A stretch of 64,000 nucleotides of DNA from Chitinophaga sp. GbtcB8 (GTDB taxonomy: Bacteria; Bacteroidota; Bacteroidia; Chitinophagales; Chitinophagaceae). The position numbers and the translations under genes were made by a program. The stretch covers positions 239,559-303,558 of the forward strand of contig NZ_JAGXJN010000003.1 of assembly GCF_019091455.1 (NCBI RefSeq), in the 5' to 3' direction. Shown here piece after piece: positions 46,039-54,039 of the stretch; the first letter of the stretch is position 1; each line of letters starts with the position of its first letter. Below the pieces are notes generated by a model. The model was not told the DNA's origin, searched no databases, and saw only the letters and a list, made by a program, of their open reading frames with translations.

Positions 46039-48168
46039 ATGTTTAAAGATAATACAAGCGTTCCAACTTTAAAAACCCCTGCCAATGGGCAGGAGTGCTC
46101 CGGCAACCAGGAAGCTTTATTATTGAAGGCCTACCGCTTAATGCGCCTGGCCCGCCACATGGCCGCCACTTATGAAGCTAACCGCTCCACCTGCAAGTAT
46201 GTACACTCCACCTCCGGCGGTCACGAAGCCATACAAATAGCCACCGGCCTGCAATTGCAGCCATGGGACTATGCCAGTCCCTATTACCGCGACGATAGCC
46301 TGCTGCTGGCTATGGATTTTTCTCCTGAGGAGCTCATGATGCAATTACTGGCAAAAGCAGATGATCCTTTTTCTGCCGGGCGCTCTTATTACTGCCATCC
46401 CAGCAGCCGGCGGGATGACCGGCCGCTGATACCTCACCAGAGCAGCGCCACCGGTATGCAGGTAATACCCGCCACCGGTATGGCCCAGGGTATCAGCTAC
46501 CTGGAAAAAACAAATTCCGATGTTTTACGCAGAGGCCCGGATGGGGAGCTGCCCGTTGTATTGTGCTCTTTAGGCGATGGCAGTGTAACAGAAGGAGAGG
46601 TAAGCGAAGCCTGGCAATGCGCTGTATTATGGCAGCTGCCCATTATTTACCTGGTACAGGATAATGAATGGGGTATTTCCGCCACTGCAGCGGAAACCCG
46701 CGTAATGGATGCATATGAATATGCTGCCGGTTTTAAAGGGCTGGAGCGTATGCGTATAGATGGCAGCGATTTTGAAAAAAGTTACCAGGGCATGGAAGCC
46801 GCCATTCATTATGTACGCACAGAAAGAAAACCCATACTGGTACAGGCCAGCGTGCCTTTGCTGGGCCACCATACCTCCGGTGTACGCAAAGAATGGTATA
46901 GATCCGCAGAGGACCTGGCTGCCCATGACCGCCGTGATCCCTTGCCTCAACTACGGCAGCTGCTGCTGGAAAAAGGTATTAAAGAAACCACGCTGGCCGC
47001 CATTGATGATGAAACAGCACATACTATTGCCGCTGCTTTTGAAATAGCCGTAGAAGCTGCAGCACCGGACCCGCAAACGGTGCAGGAGCATGTGTTTGCA
47101 CCTGCTGCCGTAACAACGGAAAAGGGCACACGTACTCCAACAAGTGGCAGCAAGGTGATGATGGTAGATGCTGCCCTGCATGCAGTAGAAGAAATATTAG
47201 AGCAATACCCGGAAGCTATTTTTTACGGACAGGATGTAGGCCGCCGCCTGGGAGGCGTGTTTCGTGAAGCAGCTACCCTGGCAGAAAAGTTTGGAGATCA
47301 CCGCGTATATAACACGGCCATACAGGAAGCCTATATTATTGGCGCTACTGCAGGGCTTTCAGCAGTAGGGGTAAAACCTATTGTGGAAGTGCAGTTTGCT
47401 GATTACATCTATCCCGGTTTTAACCAGCTGGTTACGGAAATATCCAAATCCTGTTATTTAAGCGCCGGTAAGTTTCCCGTGCAAACACTGATCCGCGTGC
47501 CCATTGGCGCCTATGGCGGTGGCGGGCCTTACCATTCCGGCAGCATAGAAACCACTTTGCTGAGCATTAAAGGTATTAAAGTGGTGTATCCCTCTAATGG
47601 CGCCGATATGAAAGGCCTCATGAAGGCGGCTTTCCTGGATACTAACCCCGTGGTAATGCTGGAACATAAGGGGCTGTACTGGAGCAAAGTGCCTGGTACC
47701 CAGGATGCTATGACCATAGAGCCGGATAAGGATTATATGATACCGCTGGGCAAAGGCAGGGTAGCACTACAGGCCCACCCTAAAGATGTGCAGCAGGGCA
47801 ACAGCCTTTGCATCATTACCTATGGCATGGGTGTTTATTGGGCACAAGCCGCTGCCAAAGCATTTCCCGGTAACGTTGAGATCATTGACCTGCGCACCTT
47901 ATACCCGCTGGATGAAGCCCTGGTATTTGACACCGTGAATAAACACGGGAAATGCCTGGTGCTTACGGAAGAGCAATTGAATAACTCGTTTGCGCAGGCG
48001 CTGGCCGCCCGTATACAGCAAAATTGTTTTCGTAAGCTGGATGCGCCGGTGTTTACGCTGGGCGCACTTAACCTCCCGGCTATTCCCATTAATACAACGC
48101 TGGAAAGCGCTATGCTGCCCACACCTGAAAAAGTGGAAGCCGCCATCCGGGAGCTGCTGGTCTATTAA
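46039..48168 (+). CDS. Fused alpha/beta 2-oxoacid dehydrogenase E1 (branched-chain type)
   Basis: A 709-residue fusion of the E1 alpha subunit (about 1-350) and beta subunit (about 370-709) of a thiamine-diphosphate 2-oxoacid dehydrogenase. The alpha part has the TPP motif GDGSVTEGEVSEAWQC with the DNEWGIS region; the beta part has GQDVGRRLGGVF, EAYIIGATAGLSAVG and RVPIGAYGGGGPYHSG. It would decarboxylate branched-chain oxoacids and pass acyl groups to E2, which is not in the window. The alpha-beta fusion is common in Bacteroidetes. Its stop overlaps the convergent DMT transporter gene by four bases. Confidence 0.93.
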   Translation: MFKDNTSVPTLKTPANGQECSGNQEALLLKAYRLMRLARHMAATYEANRSTCKYVHSTSGGHEAIQIATGLQLQPWDYASPYYRDDSLLLAMDFSPEELMMQLLAKADDPFSAGRSYYCHPSSRRDDRPLIPHQSSATGMQVIPATGMAQGISYLEKTNSDVLRRGPDGELPVVLCSLGDGSVTEGEVSEAWQCAVLWQLPIIYLVQDNEWGISATAAETRVMDAYEYAAGFKGLERMRIDGSDFEKSYQGMEAAIHYVRTERKPILVQASVPLLGHHTSGVRKEWYRSAEDLAAHDRRDPLPQLRQLLLEKGIKETTLAAIDDETAHTIAAAFEIAVEAAAPDPQTVQEHVFAPAAVTTEKGTRTPTSGSKVMMVDAALHAVEEILEQYPEAIFYGQDVGRRLGGVFREAATLAEKFGDHRVYNTAIQEAYIIGATAGLSAVGVKPIVEVQFADYIYPGFNQLVTEISKSCYLSAGKFPVQTLIRVPIGAYGGGGPYHSGSIETTLLSIKGIKVVYPSNGADMKGLMKAAFLDTNPVVMLEHKGLYWSKVPGTQDAMTIEPDKDYMIPLGKGRVALQAHPKDVQQGNSLCIITYGMGVYWAQAAAKAFPGNVEIIDLRTLYPLDEALVFDTVNKHGKCLVLTEEQLNNSFAQALAARIQQNCFRKLDAPVFTLGALNLPAIPINTTLESAMLPTPEKVEAAIRELLVY

Positions 48169-49043
48169 GCTTTACGGGTAAATTTTTCTCTTTGTGCCAG
48201 GTACAAACCGCCTATCACAAATCCTGTACCTATAAAGGTGTAAGCAGTAATAGGTTCATTTAATAACAGGGAAGAATATATGAAACCGAAAATGGGACAC
48301 AGGAATAACCAGAAAGAAGCTTTTACCGCATCCTGTTTCACCAGGTAGAACCATAGCTGTAAGGCAGTAATAGATACCGGTATAATCAGCCAGAATACAG
48401 CTGCCCAGAAGGTAAGCGTTAAACGGGTAGTGCTGAAATGTGCCGCAAACCCGGTAAATGGTAATAATAATAAACCACCCAGCAATACCTGCCACCCGTT
48501 AATTACAATGTTGGGGAGCTTCCATTGTACCCGGCTATAATACACCGTAGCAACCGATACCGATACCATTCCAAACAGCAAAATAGCTAAACCGTCAAGG
48601 GAGGCATGGCTGTCCTGCAGCAGGGGATAGGTGGCCAGCCCTACGCCGGCCAATCCCAGAATAACGCCTATGATCTCGTACCAGCGCATCTTTCTTTTTA
48701 CCCAGATAGCGGAAATGAGCATAATGAAAAGCGGGCTGGTAGCGGTAGACAGGCTGCCAATGCCAGCCGATACTTTTTTCATAGATAATACAAAACAACC
48801 CAGGTAAATAGTGGTGTTCATGAGGGAAAAAATGATCAGATGCCCCCATTCTGCTCCTTTAGGTAAGGCATATTGTTTATCTCTGCGCAATACATACACA
48901 TAGCATAACATAAGCAGGCCGGCTATCAGAAAACGTACGTTTGCCAATATTAACGGATCTGCATCCCGGATACCAAATTTAGTAGCCACTGCAGCGGAAG
49001 CCCATAACACAGCAAAAAGAAAACCGGCAGAAAGTTGACGCAT
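48165..49043 (-). CDS. EamA/DMT family transporter
   Basis: A 292-residue membrane protein with about ten helices in two EamA repeats (WASAAVATKFGIRDADPLILANVRF; later FIGTGFVIGGLYLAQRE). Probably exports amino acids or metabolites; the substrate is unknown. It overlaps the E1 gene tail by four bases in convergent orientation. Confidence 0.93.
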   Translation of the reverse strand: MRQLSAGFLFAVLWASAAVATKFGIRDADPLILANVRFLIAGLLMLCYVYVLRRDKQYALPKGAEWGHLIIFSLMNTTIYLGCFVLSMKKVSAGIGSLSTATSPLFIMLISAIWVKRKMRWYEIIGVILGLAGVGLATYPLLQDSHASLDGLAILLFGMVSVSVATVYYSRVQWKLPNIVINGWQVLLGGLLLLPFTGFAAHFSTTRLTLTFWAAVFWLIIPVSITALQLWFYLVKQDAVKASFWLFLCPIFGFIYSSLLLNEPITAYTFIGTGFVIGGLYLAQREKFTRKA

Positions 49044-49177
49044 AAAATTGCGAAAATTACGAATTGTGAATTACGAATTACGAATTAAAATGCAACGGTT
49101 TAATCAAGCGATTAAAAAATCCGGGTCAATCATCCGCTTCAAACCATCCGTAATTCGTAATTGACAATTCGTAATTA
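49044..49177. repeat. Intergenic inverted repeat, TAATTCGTAATT class
   Basis: Arms at 49055-49080 and 49151-49176 are complementary at 25 of 26 positions, each made of ATTACGAATT words. The 70-base loop holds a further 6-base hairpin (TTAATC/GATTAA). It fills the spacer between co-directional minus-strand genes. Confidence 0.92.
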
Positions 49178-50356
49178 TTAAAACCCCAGCCATTTCCAAA
49201 TAGTAACCCCGCTCAGCCACCCCATCACCGCTACCACCAGCCAACCCGCAGCCTGCATCCATACGGGATGGCGGTAACCGTTCATTAAGCGCTTGCGGGT
49301 AGCGGCCAGCAATACCACGGCCAGGGCTACCGGCAATATCAGTCCGTTGAGCGCGCCTGCCATGATCAATAGTTTTACCGGCTGCCCTACCAGTATAAAT
49401 ACCAGCGTAGAGAATACAATAAAAAAGGAAATGAACCAGCGTTCATTTAAAGCAATGAAAGGATGGAATGTTTTTAAGAAAGAAACAGAAGTATAGGCAG
49501 CGCCCACCACAGAAGTAATAGCTGCGCTCCACATTACAACACCAAAAAAACGGTACCCGGTCTCACCGGCTGCAAACCGGAATACAGCTGCCGGCGGGTT
49601 GCTGCTGTCCAGCAAAGCGCCTTGTGTTACTACACCTAAAGCCGCCAGGAATAACAAGGTGCGCATAATGCCCGTGATCATAATACCACTTACTGCGCTT
49701 TTATTTACATACTGTACATGTGATGGTCCGCTAATACCCGCATCCAGCAGGCGGTGGGCGCCAGCAAAGCTGATGTAACCGCCAACCGTGCCACCCACCA
49801 GCGTAACAATAGTTTTGGTATCAATTACAGATGGCCATATGCTTTGCTGTAAAGCAGCACCCAGGGGCGGGTGGGAGCTTACCGCCACATACAATGTTAA
49901 CAGTACCATTAAAATGCCCAGCCACCGTGCAAAATGATCCAGGGCTTTGCCGGCTTCCTTTAACCAGAAAATAAACAGGGCTATGCCGCCGCTCAGCAGC
50001 GCGCCATAAGTAGTATCCATACCGCTTAATACCTGCACACCCAAACCGCAACCGGCAATATTGCCAATATTAAAGGCCAGCCCGCCCAATACGATCAGCG
50101 CGGCCAGGAAATAGCCCAGGCCGGGTAACAGCTCATTGGCCAGGTCTTGGGCACGTTTATCCGTTACAGTAAGTATGCGCCACATATTTAATTGTGCGCC
50201 AATATCCAGCAGCACAGATATAAGTATTACAAAGCCAAAGGCAGCTGCCAGCTGTTGGGTGAATACGGTGGTTTGCGTTAAAAAGCCGGGGCCAACGGCG
50301 GAGGGAGCCATCAGGAAGGCGGCGCCCAGCAGGGCGGAAGATCGTTGTTTGCTCAA
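49178..50356 (-). CDS. NRAMP-like transporter without the metal-binding motif, in the 5-oxoprolinase operon
   Basis: A 392-residue membrane protein with about 11 helices of the NRAMP fold. The first helix, where metal transporters carry DPGN, reads VGPGFL, and the helix-6 MPH is not present (region VGGTVGGYISFAGAHR), so it is unlikely to move divalent metals in the usual way. The start codon is TTG, overlapping the pxpA stop (TTGA), which implies translational coupling. Related proteins (YcsG-like) are found beside pxpA genes, so it may carry 5-oxoproline or a related compound; this is inference. Confidence 0.85.
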   Translation of the reverse strand: MSKQRSSALLGAAFLMAPSAVGPGFLTQTTVFTQQLAAAFGFVILISVLLDIGAQLNMWRILTVTDKRAQDLANELLPGLGYFLAALIVLGGLAFNIGNIAGCGLGVQVLSGMDTTYGALLSGGIALFIFWLKEAGKALDHFARWLGILMVLLTLYVAVSSHPPLGAALQQSIWPSVIDTKTIVTLVGGTVGGYISFAGAHRLLDAGISGPSHVQYVNKSAVSGIMITGIMRTLLFLAALGVVTQGALLDSSNPPAAVFRFAAGETGYRFFGVVMWSAAITSVVGAAYTSVSFLKTFHPFIALNERWFISFFIVFSTLVFILVGQPVKLLIMAGALNGLILPVALAVVLLAATRKRLMNGYRHPVWMQAAGWLVVAVMGWLSGVTIWKWLGF

Positions 50357-51093
50357 GGATGGCGGATGGTTAAGTGGTGATCATGTAAAGCAGCATGCAC
50401 GGCACGGGCAAATGCAACAGCATGTGCGCCATCCCCATGAATGCAGATGGTATCTGCGGTCAGCGGTATCGTATGCCCGTTAACGGTAGTTACTTTTTGC
50501 TGGCTTACCATTTGCAGCACCTGCTGTATGGCCTGTTCCTCACTGTCTATAAGGGCATTGGCCTGGCTGCGGGGTGTCAGGGAGCCATCATCCTGGTAAG
50601 TGCGGTCTGCAAATACTTCACTGGCGGTTTTAAGTCCGGCCGCTTTTGCAGCAGTTATCAGCTGGCTATTGCTTAACCCGAACAGGCAAAGTTTTTTATC
50701 TACATCATGTACGGCCCTGGCTATGATGCGGGCCATGTTAGCGTCTTTGGCGGCCATATTATACAGGGCGCCATGTGGTTTTACATGTACCAGCGGCGCA
50801 TGCAGGGAGCTGCATATTACCTGCAGGGCATATACCTGGGTGGTAACCAGGTCATACAAAGCATTATCTGTTAGGTGTTGTTCTGTTCTGCCAAAATTTT
50901 CCTTATCGGCAAAACCGGGATGTGCGCCAATAGCTACTTTGTGCTGCACTGCCAGGGTAGCGGTATGTAGCATGGTATCTTTGTTGCCGGCATGGTAACC
51001 GCAGGCAATATTAGCGCTGCTGATAAAGGGCATAATAGCGCCGTCAGTATCCAGCCCTTCGCCCATATCGCAGTTCAGATCAATGTAAGCCAT
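50353..51093 (-). CDS. pxpA: 5-oxoprolinase subunit PxpA (LamB/YcsF family)
   Basis: A 246-residue YcsF-family protein: MAYIDLNCDMGEGLDTD, NIACGYHAGN, VGAHPGFADKENFGR and HVKPHGALYN are the family's metal/substrate segments. With PxpB and PxpC it hydrolyses 5-oxoproline to glutamate using ATP. It overlaps the pxpC tail by 14 bases. Confidence 0.97.
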   Translation of the reverse strand: MAYIDLNCDMGEGLDTDGAIMPFISSANIACGYHAGNKDTMLHTATLAVQHKVAIGAHPGFADKENFGRTEQHLTDNALYDLVTTQVYALQVICSSLHAPLVHVKPHGALYNMAAKDANMARIIARAVHDVDKKLCLFGLSNSQLITAAKAAGLKTASEVFADRTYQDDGSLTPRSQANALIDSEEQAIQQVLQMVSQQKVTTVNGHTIPLTADTICIHGDGAHAVAFARAVHAALHDHHLTIRHP

Positions 51094-52081
51094 AAAGAGA
51101 AAGCCATTCTTCTAACCGTAATTTACAGGCATTTTGCAGCAATTGCAAGCGCTGGTCCTGTAGCATTAAAAGGTCTTCCGCTTCCTGTTGTGTAACTACG
51201 CTAAAGTGAAGGTGCTGACGCGGTTTCAGCTGTGCCAGGGAAGGCTGGTCGGCAGTAATTACATGCGCTAAACGGGGGTAGCCCCCGGTAGTTTGATGGT
51301 CGGCCATTAATATGATCAGCTGTCCGTTGGGTAACAATTGTACGGTACCCCTGGTAACACCGGCCGACAGCTGTTCTGTTTTTACCGCCGTTTTCAGGGA
51401 AGGCCCCTGCAGGCGAAAGCCCATCCGGTCACTTTGCGCAGCTATGGAAAAAGCCGTGCTGGTAAATTGTTCTTTTGCATGTGCATCCAGCAGGGTAAAA
51501 CCGCTGCCATTGGTAATGCGTATATGATCGCCGGTAGTGTACAGGTCACGCACGCCTGTCATCCAGGGCAGCTCACGGGCCAGGTGCTGCTGTAATAGCT
51601 TGTTATAGGGAGTAACCTGCCGCATGGGCAGCACATCATTTTTTTGCAGGCACCTGCCCTGGAAGCCGCCGGCGCCTGCTTTCAGGTGAGTGCTATAGCT
51701 TCCCAGCCAGGGTGTTAAGGCCAGGCCATGGCGTATAGCCATGTAGGTACAGCCGCCGCTAACCGGTTTGGTAAAATGTAATACTGCCTGCCGGGTCATA
51801 AGCACCGGTTTATTTATAGGCACCGGCTGTTCATTTACCATAGCGCCCAGGTCCGCACCGGACAAGGCTATCATGGCAAAATCTTCAAACAGCAATGCCG
51901 CAGCAGGGAAGTGCATTTCTATCACCGCTTCATCAGGTGCATTGCCCACCAGGCTGTTAGCTACGTACATGGCTACACGGTCCATTACCCCGGTGGGGTT
52001 AATGCCCAGGTGCTGGTAACCGGTCCGTCCTGCATCCTGCACGGTATCCAGCAGGCCGGGTTGTAGTACGCGTATGCTCAT
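51080..52081 (-). CDS. pxpC: 5-oxoprolinase subunit PxpC
   Basis: A 333-residue biotin-dependent carboxyltransferase-like subunit (KipA/PxpC): LQPGLLDTVQDAGRTGYQHLG at the start, SDRMGFRLQGP and GYPRLAHVI further on. Functions with PxpB in ATP-dependent 5-oxoproline opening. It sits 18 bases after pxpB. Confidence 0.97.
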   Translation of the reverse strand: MSIRVLQPGLLDTVQDAGRTGYQHLGINPTGVMDRVAMYVANSLVGNAPDEAVIEMHFPAAALLFEDFAMIALSGADLGAMVNEQPVPINKPVLMTRQAVLHFTKPVSGGCTYMAIRHGLALTPWLGSYSTHLKAGAGGFQGRCLQKNDVLPMRQVTPYNKLLQQHLARELPWMTGVRDLYTTGDHIRITNGSGFTLLDAHAKEQFTSTAFSIAAQSDRMGFRLQGPSLKTAVKTEQLSAGVTRGTVQLLPNGQLIILMADHQTTGGYPRLAHVITADQPSLAQLKPRQHLHFSVVTQQEAEDLLMLQDQRLQLLQNACKLRLEEWLSLYGLH

Positions 52082-52099
52082 AGCGTTTATTTAAATGAT

Positions 52100-52813
52100 T
52101 TATGCATGCTTTATACTTAGCTGGTGAAACTCTTCCAGGGAAATGGGCACAAACTGTACCTGGTCGCCGGGCCTGCAATAACAGGGCTCGTCCAGTGCAG
52201 CATCAAACAGGCGTATAGGTGTTTGGCCAATAATATTCCATCCGCCGGGGGAGGCCAGCGGATAAATACCCGTTTGCTCACCCGCGATACCCACGCTGCC
52301 GGCAGCTACCTGCAGGCGCGGTTGTTTTAAGCGCGGTGTGGCCAGGGTGTTATGCACCTTTCCCATATAAGGGAAGCCGGGTAAAAAGCCCAGCATATAC
52401 ACTGTGTAGGTGGCAGTGGTATGCAGTGTTATAATATCGTTGGTAGTTATATTTTTTTGTTTAGCCATTTCCGTTATATCAGGCCCAAGGGAAGGGTGAT
52501 AACATACGGGTATTTGCAGGTGGCGGGGCGGAGTAGTAGTAACAGTGATGGTTTGCTGTAAAGTGGCGGTCAGCAGATCTTTGAGCCATATAAAGGCTGG
52601 GCGTTTGGCTTCCTGTCTTATCTGCACGGCATCATATAACACGGAAAGGGAAGCGTAAGCCGGTATCAGGTCTGTAACATATGGCAGCTGCAGGGATTGC
52701 AGGTGGTGGAATGCCTGCATTACCTGTGTATGCACAGGTAATGTGATCTCTTGTTCCCACTCAATTATCAATGCGCTATCGCCCAGCGGAGTTATACTAA
52801 AGGTTGTGTTCAT
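52100..52813 (-). CDS. pxpB: 5-oxoprolinase subunit PxpB
   Basis: A 237-residue KipI/PxpB protein: GDSALIIEWEQEI at the start, LGFLPGFPYMGKV, and the C-terminal cyclophilin-like part with SVGIAGEQTGIYPLASPGGW. Its start overlaps the stop of the PepSY gene by four bases (ATGA), so translation of the two is coupled. Confidence 0.96.
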   Translation of the reverse strand: MNTTFSITPLGDSALIIEWEQEITLPVHTQVMQAFHHLQSLQLPYVTDLIPAYASLSVLYDAVQIRQEAKRPAFIWLKDLLTATLQQTITVTTTPPRHLQIPVCYHPSLGPDITEMAKQKNITTNDIITLHTTATYTVYMLGFLPGFPYMGKVHNTLATPRLKQPRLQVAAGSVGIAGEQTGIYPLASPGGWNIIGQTPIRLFDAALDEPCYCRPGDQVQFVPISLEEFHQLSIKHA

Positions 52814-53982
52814 GATATCCCTGCCGGGGAAGATACGGAATCTTTCCGGAGCAGTGGAACATCATCCGGCAGCTTGTATTTACCGGCTTTGGAAGGTTTC
52901 TTTTTCTTTTTGCGGTTCAGCCATATGCATAAACCGGTTACAGGCAGGGAAGCCGCCACCAGCGCCGCTATCAACGCAATGATCTTGGTAGGCCAGCCCA
53001 GCAGGCTGCCGGTATGAATGGGGTATACCAGCCTCCGGGCTTTCATGCCGCGGCTTTCTGTTTCATAGGGGCGTACTTTTACCAGCTTGCCGCTGCCTGG
53101 CTCAAAATAGGCAAAGCTGGTAATGTTGCTTATGGCAGCATCCGTATTCTGCCGGGTTGCAGTAACAGCTTCATTTTTCTTTTCAGCAAAGCGGATCCTG
53201 ATGGGCCCGTGATAGGCAAACAAACTATCGGTACTTGCTAATACCTGGTCCAGGTAAGCAGTATTCTTAACCTTTGCAGGCATAACCTTAGGGGCAACCA
53301 TTTTTTTATAGGGCTTACCGTCAAACGTGAGGAAAATGAGGTTATTCACCCATTCATAGCTCCAGGTAAGGCCCATAAGGGCAATGGTGAAAATAACAAT
53401 ATGCACATAAAAGCCCAGTACAGCATGCAGGTCCCAGTTCAGGCGTTTCCAGGAAGCATCCCACTTCACTTTCATGCGTTGCCTGCGGGTATTGCGTTTG
53501 GGCCACCACAGCACCAGCCCGGTTAACACCAGTATCAGGAAAATGGAGCAGGAAATACCGGTGATCACTTTACCCACCGTACCCATACACAGGTACCGGT
53601 GCAGCTGCAGTACTACATAGAAAAAACGGCGCTGTTCCTTAACCGCTTCAATAATGGTACCGGTGTATTGGTTCACCGCTACATTCAGCCCATCTGTTTT
53701 AGTTTTGCGCAGGGTAAAGATCATGCTGCGGCTGGCCTCCTGTTCTATAACAAAATCATACAGCTTATACTCCGGGTATTGCTGCTGTACGGTTTGGGCC
53801 AGCGCATCTGCAGACAGGGGAAGGGCGCCGGCAGGCGCGGTTACGTAAAAGAAGGAAGGATGGAAAAGCGGGTCCAGCTCATCTTCAAAAACCAGCAGGC
53901 TGCCTGTTAATGCCACTATCAACACCACTAACCCGGAGGAAATACCCAGCCATAAATGTAACCAGCCTATTATTTTTTTCAC
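52810..53982 (-). CDS. PepSY-TM membrane protein (siderophore-linked type)
   Basis: A 390-residue membrane protein with about four helices, starting MKKIIGWLHLWLGISSGLVV, the typical PepSY-associated TM start, plus LHRYLCMGTVGKVITG and PIHTGSLLGWPTKI. Such proteins often sit beside TonB-dependent siderophore receptors and are thought to reduce ferric siderophores. The receptor gene is upstream on the same strand; downstream, it is translationally coupled to pxpB, an unexpected link. Confidence 0.9.
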   Translation of the reverse strand: MKKIIGWLHLWLGISSGLVVLIVALTGSLLVFEDELDPLFHPSFFYVTAPAGALPLSADALAQTVQQQYPEYKLYDFVIEQEASRSMIFTLRKTKTDGLNVAVNQYTGTIIEAVKEQRRFFYVVLQLHRYLCMGTVGKVITGISCSIFLILVLTGLVLWWPKRNTRRQRMKVKWDASWKRLNWDLHAVLGFYVHIVIFTIALMGLTWSYEWVNNLIFLTFDGKPYKKMVAPKVMPAKVKNTAYLDQVLASTDSLFAYHGPIRIRFAEKKNEAVTATRQNTDAAISNITSFAYFEPGSGKLVKVRPYETESRGMKARRLVYPIHTGSLLGWPTKIIALIAALVAASLPVTGLCIWLNRKKKKKPSKAGKYKLPDDVPLLRKDSVSSPAGIS

Positions 53983-53994
53983 GTGTTAATGATT

Positions 53995-54039
53995 TAAATG
54001 CGCTAAAGGCTAAATGCTAAAGGCTAAATGCATTCCGCC
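53995..54039. repeat. Single-arm repeat, GCTAAAGGCTAAAT class
   Basis: GCTAAAGGCTAAAT is tandemly duplicated exactly (54002-54015, 54016-54029), preceded by TGCGCTAAA and followed by GCATTCCGCC. It resembles one arm of the 35303 and 23433 elements without the other arm. Confidence 0.75.
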
